Assembly (NCBI RefSeq): GCF_003259365.1
Contig: NZ_QLLY01000004.1
Location: 310,001-374,000, forward strand
DNA from: Streptomyces sp. PsTaAH-137
GTDB lineage: Bacteria > Actinomycetota > Actinomycetes > Streptomycetales > Streptomycetaceae
DNA length: 64,000 nucleotides
Direction: 5' to 3'
Position numbers and translations under genes: made by a program
Shown: positions 34,819 to 44,027 of the stretch, piece after piece
Numbering within the stretch: position 1 is the first letter of the stretch
Layout of the letters: every line of letters starts with the position of its first letter
Notes under the pieces: model-generated
Seen by the model: only the letters and a program-made list of their open reading frames with translations
Told to the model about the DNA's origin: nothing
Database searches by the model: none

Positions 34819-35787
34819 TCAGCTGGTGTGCGGCAGCCGCTCCGAGCTGGGGACGACGCCCAGGCGGCCGGCCTGGAAGTCGTCGAAGGCCTGCTGGAGT
34901 TCGGCCTTGGTGTTCATCACGAACGGGCCGTAGTGCGCCATGGGCTCACGGATCGGCTGTCCGCCCAGGATCACGACCTCCAGGTCGGGGGTGTTCGAGT
35001 CCTGGGACTCGTCGGCCCGCACGGTCAGGGACGAGCCGGCGCCGAACACGGCCGTCTGCCCCATGTGGACGGGCCGGCGGTCGGTGCCCACGGTGCCGCG
35101 TCCGGCGAGGACGTACACCAGGCCGTTGTAGTCCTCGCGCCAGGGCAGGGTGGCCTCGGCGCCGGGGCGGACGGTGGCGTGCACCATCGTGATCGGCGTG
35201 TGCGTGATGCCCGGGCCCTCGTGGCCGTCGAACTCACCGGCGATGACGCGGAGCAGCGCGCCGCCGTCGGCGGTGGTGAGCAGCTTGACCTGGCCGCCGC
35301 GGATGTCCTGGTAGCGCGGGTTCTGCATCTTGTCCTTGGCGGGCAGGTTCACCCACAGCTGGAGGCCGTGGAAGAGACCGCCGGACATGACGAGCGACTC
35401 CGGCGGCGCCTCGATGTGCAGCAGGCCCGAGCCGGCCGTCATCCACTGGGTGTCGCCGTTGGTGATGGTGCCGCCACCGCCGTGGCTGTCCTGGTGGATG
35501 AAGGTCCCGTCGATGATGTACGTGACGGTCTCGAAGCCGCGGTGCGGGTGCCAGGGCGTGCCCTTGGGCTCTCCGGGCGCGTACTCCACCTCGCCCATCT
35601 GGTCCATCATGATGAACGGGTCGAGGTGGCGGTAGTTGATCCCGGCGAACGCGCGGCGCACCGGGAAGCCCTCGCCCTCGAAGCCGGTGGGCGCGGTCGT
35701 CACGGCGAGCACGGGGCGCGCCACGGCGTCGGACGGCGCGGCCACACGGGGCAGGGTCAGCGGGTTCTCGACGGTCACAGCGGGCAT
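34819..35787 (-). CDS. Pirin-family cupin protein
   Basis: The 322-residue bicupin has the pirin signature: LDPFIMMDQMGEVEYAPGEP, then the metal-binding HPHRGFETVTYIIDG and HQDSHGGGG, and GLLHIEAPPE. A second cupin follows (LPWREDYNGLVYVLAGRGTV). Pirins are metal-binding cytoplasmic proteins, some with quercetinase activity or roles in redox and pyruvate metabolism control. The ATG at 35787 has GAGGAGG upstream. An interrupted dyad at 35824-35839 may be a MarR-type operator. Confidence 0.93.
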   Translation of the reverse strand: MPAVTVENPLTLPRVAAPSDAVARPVLAVTTAPTGFEGEGFPVRRAFAGINYRHLDPFIMMDQMGEVEYAPGEPKGTPWHPHRGFETVTYIIDGTFIHQDSHGGGGTITNGDTQWMTAGSGLLHIEAPPESLVMSGGLFHGLQLWVNLPAKDKMQNPRYQDIRGGQVKLLTTADGGALLRVIAGEFDGHEGPGITHTPITMVHATVRPGAEATLPWREDYNGLVYVLAGRGTVGTDRRPVHMGQTAVFGAGSSLTVRADESQDSNTPDLEVVILGGQPIREPMAHYGPFVMNTKAELQQAFDDFQAGRLGVVPSSERLPHTS

Positions 35788-35823
35788 TTTGGGGACCTCC
35801 TCGGTTCCTCGTGCCTCGATATT

Positions 35824-35839
35824 AGTTGAACGTAGAACT
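35824..35839. promoter_or_regulatory. AGTTnnACGTnnAACT dyad upstream of pirin gene
   Basis: AGTTGAACGTAGAACT is palindromic at 12 of 16 positions and AT-rich for this genome, about 37 bp before the pirin ATG. It resembles a MarR- or TetR-type site. No regulator gene is adjacent. Confidence 0.45.
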
Positions 35840-35859
35840 TTCTGCCACTCAGAACGCCG

Positions 35860-35889
35860 AACGCCCGGAGGGCATTCCCTCCGGGCGTT
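35860..35889. terminator. Terminator after the SseB-like gene
   Basis: A 13-bp perfect stem (AACGCCCGGAGGG / CCCTCCGGGCGTT, loop CATT) lies 50 bp past the SseB-like stop on the reverse strand and upstream of the pirin promoter. Confidence 0.85.
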
Positions 35890-35938
35890 GTGGGTGCGGG
35901 GTGTCGAGTGCGGGTCCGGGCGCTCGGCCGCGCGTGGC

Positions 35939-36430
35939 TCAGCCGTACATCCGGCGCATGGCGAAGTCGACCATCTGCTCGACCGCCTTCGCGTCGAAGA
36001 CCATCCGGTGCTCGCCCTCCATGTCGAGGACGAAGCCGTATCCGGTGGGCAGCAGGTCGATCACCTCGGCGCCGGTGATGACGAAGTACTTGGACTCCTT
36101 GCCGGCGTACCGGCGCAGCTCCTTGAGCGTGGTGAACATCGGGATCACGGGCTGCTGGGTGTTGTGCAGCGCCAGGAAGCCCGGGGTGTCGCCGCGGGGG
36201 CAGTAGACCTTCGACGAGGCGAAGATCTGCTGGAAGTCCTCGGCGGACATCGAGCCCGTGGTGAACGCGCGGACCGCGTCGGCGAGCGACGGCGGCGACG
36301 GCTCCGGGTACAGCGGCGGCGCCTGCTGCCCGTATCCGCCCATGCCGGCCTGCGGGGGCATGCCCTGCTGCGGCGGTGCGTACTGCTGCTGACCGCCCGC
36401 CCCGCCCGGGGCCCGCTCGTATCCGTACAT
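35939..36430 (-). CDS. SseB-family protein
   Basis: The 163-residue protein has a Gly/Gln/Pro-rich disordered leader (about 1-45). An SseB N-terminal-type domain follows: FQQIFASSKVYCPRGD, PVIPMFTTLKELRRYAGKES, KYFVITGAEVIDLLPTGYGF. SseB-domain proteins in actinobacteria have unclear roles (named for enhanced serine sensitivity in E. coli). The gene precedes the pirin gene on the same strand, but the terminator between them suggests separate transcripts. Confidence 0.82.
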   Translation of the reverse strand: MYGYERAPGGAGGQQQYAPPQQGMPPQAGMGGYGQQAPPLYPEPSPPSLADAVRAFTTGSMSAEDFQQIFASSKVYCPRGDTPGFLALHNTQQPVIPMFTTLKELRRYAGKESKYFVITGAEVIDLLPTGYGFVLDMEGEHRMVFDAKAVEQMVDFAMRRMYG

Positions 36431-36588
36431 GGGGGCAAGGGTACCGAGGGCGGGCGGCTCGGTGGGGCGGACCCGGTTCGGCGAACCGCCGGACTCGCAG
36501 GGCCCGTCGGTGGTGGAATTCCCGCACGCGCCCGGCAGGCGTGGCGGAGCGTTCCGTCACAGTTGGCCCCACAGGGGTTGATTCTTAT

Positions 36589-36600
36589 TACCGACGGGTA
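36589..36600. promoter_or_regulatory. TACC-N4-GGTA operator candidate upstream of acyl-CoA dehydrogenase
   Basis: TACCGACGGGTA is an interrupted dyad in the AT-richer leader of the acyl-CoA dehydrogenase gene. TetR-family fatty-acid regulators in actinobacteria often use TACC/GGTA-type half-sites. The link is inferred. Confidence 0.4.
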
Positions 36601-36682
36601 GCATCCTGGGGTTACTAGTTGGTATGCGTATGAGGTCGGCCGCGGTCGGCCCTCCCTCCCGAGTCTTTACGGAGCCGTCGCC

Positions 36683-38521
36683 ATGGGGCACTACAAGTCG
36701 AATCTCCGCGACATCGAGTTCAACCTCTTCGAGGTGCTCGGCCGCGACAAGCTGTACGGCTCCGGCCCGTTCGCGGAGATGGATGTCGAGACCGCCAAGA
36801 GCATCCTGAGCGAGACCACGCGTCTCGCCGAGAACGACCTGGCCGAGTCCTTCGCGGACGCCGACCGCAACCCGCCGGTCTTCGACCCGGAGACGAACAC
36901 CGCGCCGGTCCCGGAGACCTTCAAGAAGTCCTACAAGGCCTTCATGGACTCCGAGTACTGGCGCCTGGGCCTGCCCGAGGAGATCGGCGGCACCACCGCC
37001 CCGCGCTCCCTGATCTGGGCCTTCGCCGAGCTGATCCTGGGCGCCAACCCGGCGATCTGGATGTACTCCTCCGGCCCCGCCTTCGCCGGCATCCTCTTCG
37101 AGGAGGGCAACGAGGCGCAGAAGAAGGTCGCCGAGATCGCCGTCGAGAAGCAGTGGGGCTCGACGATGGTGCTGACCGAGCCGGACGCCGGTTCGGACGT
37201 CGGCGCCGGCCGCACCAAGGCCGTGCAGCAGGAGGACGGCTCGTGGCACATCGAGGGCGTGAAGCGGTTCATCACGTCCGGTGAGCACGACATGTCGGAG
37301 AACATCCTCCACTACGTCCTCGCCCGCCCCGAGGGCCACGGCCCCGGCACCAAGGGCCTCTCCCTCTTCCTGGTCCCGAAGTTCGAGTTCGACTGGGAGA
37401 CCGGCGAGCTGGGCGAGCGCAACGGCGTGTACGCGACCAACGTCGAGCACAAGATGGGCCTCAAGGCGTCCAACACCTGCGAGATGACCTTCGGCGACCA
37501 GCACCCCGCCAAGGGCTGGCTGATCGGCGACAAGCACGACGGCATCCGCCAGATGTTCCGCATCATCGAGTTCGCCCGCATGATGGTCGGCACGAAGGCC
37601 ATCTCGACGCTGTCGACGGGTTACCTGAACGCGCTGGAGTACGCCAAGGAGCGCGTCCAGGGCTCCGACCTCGCCGCCTTCGGCGACAAGGCCGCGCCCA
37701 AGGTCACCGTCACGCACCACCCGGACGTGCGCCGCTCGCTGCTCACGCAGAAGGCGTACGCGGAGGGCATGCGCTCGCTCGTCCTCTACACCGCCTCGGT
37801 GCAGGACGCGATCCAGGTCAAGGAGGCCTCGGGCGAGGACGCCTCGGCCGAGCACGCGCTGAACGACCTGCTCCTGCCGATCGTGAAGGGCTACGGCTCC
37901 GAGAAGGGCTACGAGCAGCTCGCGCAGTCGCTCCAGACCTTCGGCGGCTCCGGCTTCCTCCAGGAGTACCCGATCGAGCAGTACATCCGGGACTCCAAGA
38001 TCGACACGCTCTACGAGGGCACCACGGCCATCCAGGGCCAGGACTTCTTCTTCCGGAAGATCGTCCGCAACCAGGGCGCCGCGCTGAACGGTCTGGCCGA
38101 GGAGATCAAGAAGTTCCTCGCCGTGGAGACCGGCGGCGACGAGCTGGCCGGGGCCCGCGAGTCGCTGGCCAAGGCCGCCGTCGAGCTGGAGGCCATCGTG
38201 GGCGTCATGCTCACCGATCTGGCCGCCACCGAGCAGGACGCCCAGAACATCTACAAGGTGGGCCTGAACACGACCCGTCTGCTGATGGCCTCCGGTGACG
38301 TCGTCGTCGGTTACCTGCTGCTCAAGGGTGCCGCCGTCGCCGCCGAGCGTCTCTCCTCCGGGGTCTCCGGCAAGGACGCCGCGTTCTACCAGGGCAAGGT
38401 CGCCGCCGCCAAGTTCTTCGCGGCGAACGTCCTGCCCGGGGTCACCGGCGCGCGCAAGCTGGCGCAGGGCACCAGTGAGACGGGCCTGGACGTCATGACC
38501 CTCGACGAGGCCGCCTTCTAG
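36683..38521 (+). CDS. Acyl-CoA dehydrogenase (FadE5-like, long form)
   Basis: The 612-residue protein is a long-form flavin acyl-CoA dehydrogenase of fatty-acid beta-oxidation. It contains the FAD/substrate motifs [19 protein letters not shown] and [16 protein letters not shown], the central [14 protein letters not shown], and the base region [20 protein letters not shown] with the following [14 protein letters not shown]-terminal extension (about 470-612) of helices is typical of the FadE5/acidic-N-terminal group. The ATG at 36683 is preceded by ACGGAG. It is monocistronic between the SseB and M18 genes. Confidence 0.95.
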   Translation: MGHYKSNLRDIEFNLFEVLGRDKLYGSGPFAEMDVETAKSILSETTRLAENDLAESFADADRNPPVFDPETNTAPVPETFKKSYKAFMDSEYWRLGLPEEIGGTTAPRSLIWAFAELILGANPAIWMYSSGPAFAGILFEEGNEAQKKVAEIAVEKQWGSTMVLTEPDAGSDVGAGRTKAVQQEDGSWHIEGVKRFITSGEHDMSENILHYVLARPEGHGPGTKGLSLFLVPKFEFDWETGELGERNGVYATNVEHKMGLKASNTCEMTFGDQHPAKGWLIGDKHDGIRQMFRIIEFARMMVGTKAISTLSTGYLNALEYAKERVQGSDLAAFGDKAAPKVTVTHHPDVRRSLLTQKAYAEGMRSLVLYTASVQDAIQVKEASGEDASAEHALNDLLLPIVKGYGSEKGYEQLAQSLQTFGGSGFLQEYPIEQYIRDSKIDTLYEGTTAIQGQDFFFRKIVRNQGAALNGLAEEIKKFLAVETGGDELAGARESLAKAAVELEAIVGVMLTDLAATEQDAQNIYKVGLNTTRLLMASGDVVVGYLLLKGAAVAAERLSSGVSGKDAAFYQGKVAAAKFFAANVLPGVTGARKLAQGTSETGLDVMTLDEAAF

Positions 38522-38587
38522 ACCCCGCCACCCCGACCCTCCCCCGAGGCCCGTCGCCCCTCCCGCCCGGAGAGCCGACGGGCCTCG

Positions 38588-38643
38588 TCGCGCAGTTCCC
38601 CGCGCCCCTGGGTTGTTCGTCGTGTGCGGGCCGGTGGCCGCTT
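38588..38643. repeat. Solo copy of the GGGGCGCGGGGAACTGCGCG element (reverse)
   Basis: The reverse-orientation element is at 38588-38610, followed after a short gap by CGGGCCGGTGGCCGCTTC. The same composite occurs at 50406-50464. It sits between the acyl-CoA dehydrogenase and aminopeptidase genes. Confidence 0.75.
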
Positions 38644-38731
38644 CCGAAGAACCAGCCAGGGGCCGGCCGGCCGAAACGGCGGCCGGGGGCGCGAGAAGCG
38701 GGCGCTCAGGGAGCCGCACTACCCTGGCGGC

Positions 38732-40030
38732 ATGAGCACATCCACCGGCCCCTTCGACCGCGGCCACACCGACGACCTGATGACCTTCCTCGCGGCAAGC
38801 CCCACCCCGTACCACACCGTGGCCACGGCAGCCGCCCGCCTGGAGAAGGCCGGATTCAAGCAGGTCGCCGAGACCGACGCCTGGGACGGCGAGACCGGTG
38901 GAAAGTACGTCACGCGGGGCGGCGCGATCATCGCCTGGTACGTCCCGCGGGGAGCGAAGCCCCACACCCCGTACCGGATCGTCGGCGCCCACACCGACTC
39001 CCCGAACCTGCGCGTCAAGCCGCAGCCCGACATGGGCAGCAACGGCTGGCGCCAGATCGCCGTCGAGATCTACGGCGGCCCGCTGCTCAACTCCTGGCTC
39101 GACCGCGACCTCGGCCTCGCCGGCCGGATCACCCTGCGCGACGGCGGCGAGCGCCTGATCGACATCGACCGGCCCCTGCTGCGCGTGCCCCAGCTCGCCG
39201 TCCACCTGGACCGCGGGGTCAACGTCGACGGCCTGAAGCTCGACAAGCAGCGCCACATGCAGCCCATCTGGGGCCTGGGCGGCGACGTCCACGAGGGCGA
39301 TCTGCTGTCCTTCATCGAGGACGAGTACGACCTGGAGCGCGGCTCCATCACCGGCTGGGACCTCATGCCGTACGCCCTTGAGGCCCCCGCCTACCTGGGC
39401 CGCGACAAGGAGCTCGTGGCCGGCCCGCGGATGGACAACCTGCTGTCCGTGCACGCCTGCACCGCCGCGATCACCGAGGTCAGCAAGCACGACGAGCTGC
39501 CGTACATCCCGGTGTTCGCGGCCTTCGACCACGAGGAGAACGGGTCGCAGTCCGACACCGGCGCCGACGGCCCGCTGCTCGGGAACGTGCTGGAGCGGTC
39601 CGTCTTCGCGCGCGGCGGGTCGACGGAGGACCGGGCACGGGCCTTCGCCGGGACCGTCTGCCTCTCCTCCGACACCGGGCACGCCGTGCACCCCAACTAC
39701 GCCGAGCGCCACGACCCCACGCACCACCCGCGCGCCAACGGCGGCCCGATCCTCAAGGTGAACGTCAACAACCGCTACGCCACCGACGGCGTCGGCCGCG
39801 CCGTGTTCGTCGCCGCGTGCGAGAAGGCGGGCGTGCCCTACCAGTCGTTCGTCTCCAACAACGCGATGCCGTGCGGCACGACGATCGGCCCGATCACCGC
39901 CGCCCGGCACGGGATCAAGACCGTCGACATCGGCGCGGCGATCCTCTCCATGCACAGCGTGCGCGAACTGTGCGGCGCGGACGACCCGTTCCACCTGGCG
40001 AACGCGCTCTGGGCCTTCCTGGAAGGCTAG
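38732..40030 (+). CDS. M18-family aminopeptidase
   Basis: The 432-residue metallo-aminopeptidase carries the M18 zinc ligands: His in IVGAHTDSPNLRV, Asp in VAGPRMDNLLS, the Glu pair in FDHEENGSQS, Asp in LSSDTGHAVHPNY and His near the end in LSMHSVRELCG. It would release N-terminal, often acidic, residues from peptides in the cytoplasm. TACCCT ends six bases before the ATG and no Shine-Dalgarno is present, so the transcript may be leaderless. A large nested palindrome follows its stop. Confidence 0.94.
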   Translation: MSTSTGPFDRGHTDDLMTFLAASPTPYHTVATAAARLEKAGFKQVAETDAWDGETGGKYVTRGGAIIAWYVPRGAKPHTPYRIVGAHTDSPNLRVKPQPDMGSNGWRQIAVEIYGGPLLNSWLDRDLGLAGRITLRDGGERLIDIDRPLLRVPQLAVHLDRGVNVDGLKLDKQRHMQPIWGLGGDVHEGDLLSFIEDEYDLERGSITGWDLMPYALEAPAYLGRDKELVAGPRMDNLLSVHACTAAITEVSKHDELPYIPVFAAFDHEENGSQSDTGADGPLLGNVLERSVFARGGSTEDRARAFAGTVCLSSDTGHAVHPNYAERHDPTHHPRANGGPILKVNVNNRYATDGVGRAVFVAACEKAGVPYQSFVSNNAMPCGTTIGPITAARHGIKTVDIGAAILSMHSVRELCGADDPFHLANALWAFLEG

Positions 40031-40051
40031 TTGGAGAGCTGAGTTCCGAAC

Positions 40052-40114
40052 TTCTGTGTGATGCGGGAAGCCCCGGGTACCCGGGGCTTCCACGTACCCG
40101 TGCGTCACACAGAA
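40052..40114. terminator. Nested palindrome: 26-bp perfect core with 13-bp outer arms
   Basis: The core palindrome GGAAGCCCCGGGT with its complement covers 40066-40091. Outer arms TTCTGTGTGATGC (40052-40064) and GCGTCACACAGAA (40102-40114) are inverted repeats with one mismatch. It lies between the aminopeptidase stop and the next gene. It is probably a terminator, but the extra arms are unusual. Confidence 0.7.
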
Positions 40115-40131
40115 TTGTGGGGAGGAACCTC

Positions 40132-40350
40132 ATGAGTTTGGGAGGTTGCATCATCCTGGTCGCCCTGGGCGCGATCCTCGCCTTCGCGACCGACTGGCAC
40201 ATGCAGGGCGTCAACCTCGACCTCGTCGGCTGGATCCTGATGATCGTCGGCCTGTTGGGGCTCGTCGTCTTCCGCAGTGTCGGCCGGCGCCGCGGCCTCG
40301 CCCCGCGCCACACCACCGTGGTCGAGGACGACCGGGAGCCCCGCCTCTGA
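40132..40350 (+). CDS. DUF6458-type two-helix membrane protein
   Basis: The 72-residue protein has two membrane helices (SLGGCIILVALGAILAFA and VGWILMIVGLLGLVVFR) joined by DWHMQGVNLDL, and a basic tail. This short arrangement matches a widespread actinobacterial membrane family of unknown role. The ATG at 40132 has a strong GGGGAGG site. A longer reading from 39817 would run through the aminopeptidase gene and is not real. Confidence 0.82.
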   Translation: MSLGGCIILVALGAILAFATDWHMQGVNLDLVGWILMIVGLLGLVVFRSVGRRRGLAPRHTTVVEDDREPRL

Positions 40351-40431
40351 CGGACCCGGCGCCCGTGCTCCCCCGTATCCTGGACACCTCGCCGTTGTCG
40401 GGGATCTCGGGGTTTCAGGGGGAGCACAGTC

Positions 40432-43212
40432 GTGGAGTTCCGGCTGCTCGGCGCGGTCGCCGTGGCCACACAGAGCGGGGAGCTCCCCCTCGGTCCCGCC
40501 AAGCGGCGCAGCCTGCTCGCGGCGCTGCTGCTGCGGCCCAACACCGCCGTCCCGCTCGACCAGCTGATCGACGCGCTGTGGCCCGAGGGCCCGCCCGCCC
40601 GCGCCCGAACGGTGGCCCAGGGCCATGTGTCGCGGCTGCGGGCGCTGCTCGCGCAGGGCGGCGCCGACGAATGGGGCGTCCGGCTCGTCACCCGCGGCGA
40701 CGCGTACGTCCTGGAGATGCCCGAGTCGCTGCTCGACGCGCACCGCTTCGAGGAACTCGTCCGGCTCGCGCACGACCAGCGCACCCCCGACGACGCCGCC
40801 GCCCTGCTGCGCGAGGCGCTGTCGCTGTGGCGCGGGCCCGCGCTCGTCGGCGTCGCCACCGGCGGCCCGCTGCGGGTCGCGGCGGACGGCCTGGAGGAGG
40901 CCAGGCTCTCGGCGGTCGAACAACTCGCCCGCACCTACGGGGAGTTCGGCGACCACGCACGGGCCGCTTCGCTGCTGCACGCCGAGGCCGTCGCCCACCC
41001 GATGCGGGAGTCGCTGGCCGGTGCCCTGATGCGGGCGCTGTACCGCTCGGGCCGCCAGTCCGACGCCATCGACCAGTACCACCGCACCCGCACCCTCCTC
41101 GCCGAGGAACTCGGCGTCGATCCCGGCGCCGGGCTGCGCGAGGCGTACGCCGAGATCCTGGCGGGCGGCGCGGCCCCGCCGCAGCCTTCCTCCGGCCCCG
41201 TCTCCGTCCCCGAGCCGGAGCAGGCCGCCGGACCCGATCTGCTGCCCCGTCCCCCGCGCGGCTTCGTCGGCCGGGACCGGGAGCTGGCCGCGATCGGCGC
41301 CGCCGCGCGCCGCGAACACGCCGTCGTCGTCATCACCGGCCCCGCCGGGGTCGGCAAGACCGCGGCCGCCCTGCACTGGGCCCACACCGCACGCGCCCAC
41401 CACGACGGCGTGCTCTTCGCCGATCTGCGCGGCTTCAGCGCAGAAAGCGGCGGGAGCGGCGAGAGCGGCGACAGCGGCCCGGAGACCGCCGACGTGCTCC
41501 GCGAGTTCCTGATCGCGCTCGGCGTCCCGGGCCGTGAACTGCCCGAGACGCCGGGCGCGTTGGCCGCCGCGTACCGGGCCCGCACGGAGGCGCGCCGCCC
41601 CCTCGTCGTCCTCGACAACGCCCGCACCGCCGCCCAGGTCCGCCCGCTCCTCCCGGCCGGTCCCGGCAGCGTCGCCCTGGTCACCTCACGGCTGCGCCTG
41701 GACGGTCTCGCGGTCAGCGAGCTGGCCCGGACCGTCGACATCGGCGTCCTCGACGGCGCCGCGTCCGCCACGCTGCTCGCCGCGGCCACCGGCGCCGAGG
41801 ACCGGCTCGCCGCCGAACCCGCCGCCGCGGCCCGGCTCGCCGCCCTCTGCGCGGGCCTCCCGCTGGCGCTGCGCGTCGTGGCGGCCCGGATCAACGCCCG
41901 GCCGCAGTGGCCGCTGGCCGCCCTCGCCGACGAACTGGCCGACGAACAGCGCCGCCTGGCACTCCTCGACGTCGACGACACCGGGGTCGCCGCCGCCCTG
42001 CGGCTCACCCTGCGCGCCCTGCCCGCCGACGCCCGGCTGCTCTTCCGCCGCCTCGGCGCCCTGCCGGGACCCGACCTCGACCGGTACGCGGCCGCCGCCC
42101 TCACCGCGGCCCCGCCCGCCGACGCCGCCACCGCGCTCGACCGGCTCGCCGCCGCCCACCTGGTGACCGAGCGGTCCCCGGGCCGGTACGGGATGCACGA
42201 CCTGGTCCGCCTGTACGCGCGCGGACCCGCCCGGCACGGGACGGCCGACGACCCCGACCCGGCCGACTCCACCGACTCTGCCGACTCTGCCGACTCCACC
42301 GGTGAACCCTCCGGCGAACCCCTCGTCCGTCTCCTCGACCACTACGTGCGCACGGCCCTGCGCGCCGCCGCCGTCGCCGAACCCGACGACCGGCCCTGCT
42401 GCACACCCCCGCCGGACGCGCGGGCCGACCTCGGCGGACCCGCGCTGTCCGACCGGGCGAGCGCGCTCGGCTGGTTCGCCGCGCAGCGCGAGAACCTCGC
42501 GGCGGCCGCCGGTGCCGCCTTCGCCGCGGGCCTCGACGACCGGGCCTGGCGCCTCGTCGTCCTCCAGTGGCCGTCCATCGTCGGCTACGTACGCGACGAC
42601 TGGATACCCCTGCTCGAACAGGGCCTCACCGCGGCCGTGCGGCTCGGCGACCCGGACGCCGAGGCGCGGGTGCGCGCCCTGTACGGCTGGGTCCTCACCG
42701 AGGAGGGGCGGCTCGACCGGGCCCTGGAGCACCTGGAGCGCGCCCCGGAGCTCGCCGCCCGCGCGGGCGACCCGTCCAGCGAGGCCACCGCCCTGGTCAA
42801 CCTCGCCGTCGCCCTGGACCGGGCCGGCGCCCCGGGCCCCGAGTCGCTCGCCCATCTGACCCGCGCCGTCGCACTGGCCCGCGCCGCCGACGACGTCCTC
42901 ACCGAGCTGCTCGCCCTCGAACACCGGGCCCGCCGCCTGCTCGCCCTCGGCGACCATCCGGCCGTGCTCTCCTGCACGGAGCGCGGACTCGCCCTGCCCG
43001 CCGCCGCGGCGGAAGGGCTCGCGCCGCTGCGCCAGATCCTGCTGCGCGTCTCGCGCGGCGCCGCGCTGCTCGCCCTCGGCCGTACCGAGGAGGCCCGCGC
43101 CGACCTGCGGCGGGCCCACGAGGACGCGCTGCTGCGGGGGTTCGAGGAGGGGGTGCTCCGGGCGGCGGGCCAGTTGGCGCGGGCCGACAGCCAAACGGCG
43201 ACGGGGCGTTAG
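40432..43212 (+). CDS. AfsR/SARP-family regulator (OmpR-HTH, BTAD, NB-ARC, TPR)
   Basis: The 926-residue protein has an OmpR-like DNA-binding domain (about 1-95), a bacterial transcriptional activation domain (about 100-245, HRFEELVRLA ... YHRTRTLLAEELGVDPGAGL), an NB-ARC ATPase (P-loop VVITGPAGVGKTAAA near 303) and C-terminal TPR-like helices (about 740-920). This is the layout of AfsR-type global regulators, which activate secondary metabolism after phosphorylation or ligand binding. The GTG at 40432 has GGGGGAG upstream. No biosynthetic cluster is visible, so it is probably pleiotropic or acts in trans. A short Asp/Ser/Thr repeat separates ATPase and TPR parts. Confidence 0.92.
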   Translation: MEFRLLGAVAVATQSGELPLGPAKRRSLLAALLLRPNTAVPLDQLIDALWPEGPPARARTVAQGHVSRLRALLAQGGADEWGVRLVTRGDAYVLEMPESLLDAHRFEELVRLAHDQRTPDDAAALLREALSLWRGPALVGVATGGPLRVAADGLEEARLSAVEQLARTYGEFGDHARAASLLHAEAVAHPMRESLAGALMRALYRSGRQSDAIDQYHRTRTLLAEELGVDPGAGLREAYAEILAGGAAPPQPSSGPVSVPEPEQAAGPDLLPRPPRGFVGRDRELAAIGAAARREHAVVVITGPAGVGKTAAALHWAHTARAHHDGVLFADLRGFSAESGGSGESGDSGPETADVLREFLIALGVPGRELPETPGALAAAYRARTEARRPLVVLDNARTAAQVRPLLPAGPGSVALVTSRLRLDGLAVSELARTVDIGVLDGAASATLLAAATGAEDRLAAEPAAAARLAALCAGLPLALRVVAARINARPQWPLAALADELADEQRRLALLDVDDTGVAAALRLTLRALPADARLLFRRLGALPGPDLDRYAAAALTAAPPADAATALDRLAAAHLVTERSPGRYGMHDLVRLYARGPARHGTADDPDPADSTDSADSADSTGEPSGEPLVRLLDHYVRTALRAAAVAEPDDRPCCTPPPDARADLGGPALSDRASALGWFAAQRENLAAAAGAAFAAGLDDRAWRLVVLQWPSIVGYVRDDWIPLLEQGLTAAVRLGDPDAEARVRALYGWVLTEEGRLDRALEHLERAPELAARAGDPSSEATALVNLAVALDRAGAPGPESLAHLTRAVALARAADDVLTELLALEHRARRLLALGDHPAVLSCTERGLALPAAAAEGLAPLRQILLRVSRGAALLALGRTEEARADLRRAHEDALLRGFEEGVLRAAGQLARADSQTATGR

Positions 43213-43310
43213 CGCGAGGGCGACCGAACGGCGATCGCGGCGGGCACCGTAGGGGACACAGCAGCCCGCCGGCCAAGGAGGCGGGCGCACGGAACCGGGG
43301 GAGCACCACC

Positions 43311-44012
43311 ATGACCCGCACCAACCTGACCCGCGCCACTGCCCGTACGGCCGTCCTCGCCACCGCAGCCGCCGTGCTCAGCCTGACCCTCACCGCCTGC
43401 TCCGGCGGCGCCGACGGCAAGAGCGGCGGGGTCAAGGACGAGGGCGCCGCCGCCACGAAGAGCGCGAGCGCCGCCGCGGACGGCACGTCGAAGGCCGCCG
43501 CGGCCGACAGCGACACCACGGACGGCACGACGGCCGCGACGACCACCAAGACGAACACGACGAAGACGACGGCGAAGACGAAGACACCCGAGTGCAAGGT
43601 CACCTCGCTCGGCTACACCCTCAAGCGCAAGAACCCGGAGCAGCAGGGCGACCACCTGCTGATCACCGCGGTCAACAGGTCCGGCAGCGCCTGCACCGTG
43701 CAGAAGTTCCCGGTCGTCACCCCGGGCGGCGCCAACGGCGACGTGCCGGTGGCCAAGGACGACGTACGGCCCGCGCAGCCCGTGGTCGTCCCGGCCGGCG
43801 GCACCGTCTACTCCGCGCTCCCCGTCTACCAGGAGGTCAAGGCCGAGGACGACTACTTCACGTCGATCCGGCTGTCCCTGGTGATGAACGACGCCGACGC
43901 CTCCGGGGCCTTCGTCACCCTGAAGACACCCGGCGAGGTCGAGTACGCGGGCAAGCGCGCCGACGGCATCGAGGTGCTGTCCTGGAACACCCGGATGCCG
44001 TACGCGAACTGA
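43311..44012 (+). CDS. DUF4232 lipoprotein
   Basis: The 233-residue protein has a lipoprotein signal with lipobox LTAC (Cys near residue 27) and a Thr/Ala/Lys-rich linker (about 30-95) likely spanning the wall. A DUF4232 domain starts at CKVTSLGYTLKRKN and continues through LLITAVNRSGSACTVQKFP to VEYAGKRADGIEVLSW. Function is unknown; the family is common on Streptomyces surfaces. The ATG at 43311 fits the signal; longer readings pass through the AfsR-like gene. A GGGGGAGC site precedes it. Confidence 0.87.
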   Translation: MTRTNLTRATARTAVLATAAAVLSLTLTACSGGADGKSGGVKDEGAAATKSASAAADGTSKAAAADSDTTDGTTAATTTKTNTTKTTAKTKTPECKVTSLGYTLKRKNPEQQGDHLLITAVNRSGSACTVQKFPVVTPGGANGDVPVAKDDVRPAQPVVVPAGGTVYSALPVYQEVKAEDDYFTSIRLSLVMNDADASGAFVTLKTPGEVEYAGKRADGIEVLSWNTRMPYAN

Positions 44013-44027
44013 CCGCGCCCCGAAAGG

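Noticed and set aside
36557..40108. 1183-codon open frame on the reverse strand across acyl-CoA dehydrogenase and aminopeptidase genes
   Set aside because: Both forward genes have clear catalytic motifs; the reverse frame is a high-GC artefact.
40432..43212. Biosynthetic gene cluster around the AfsR-like regulator
   Set aside because: Neighbours are an aminopeptidase, a two-helix membrane protein and a lipoprotein; there are no biosynthetic enzymes.
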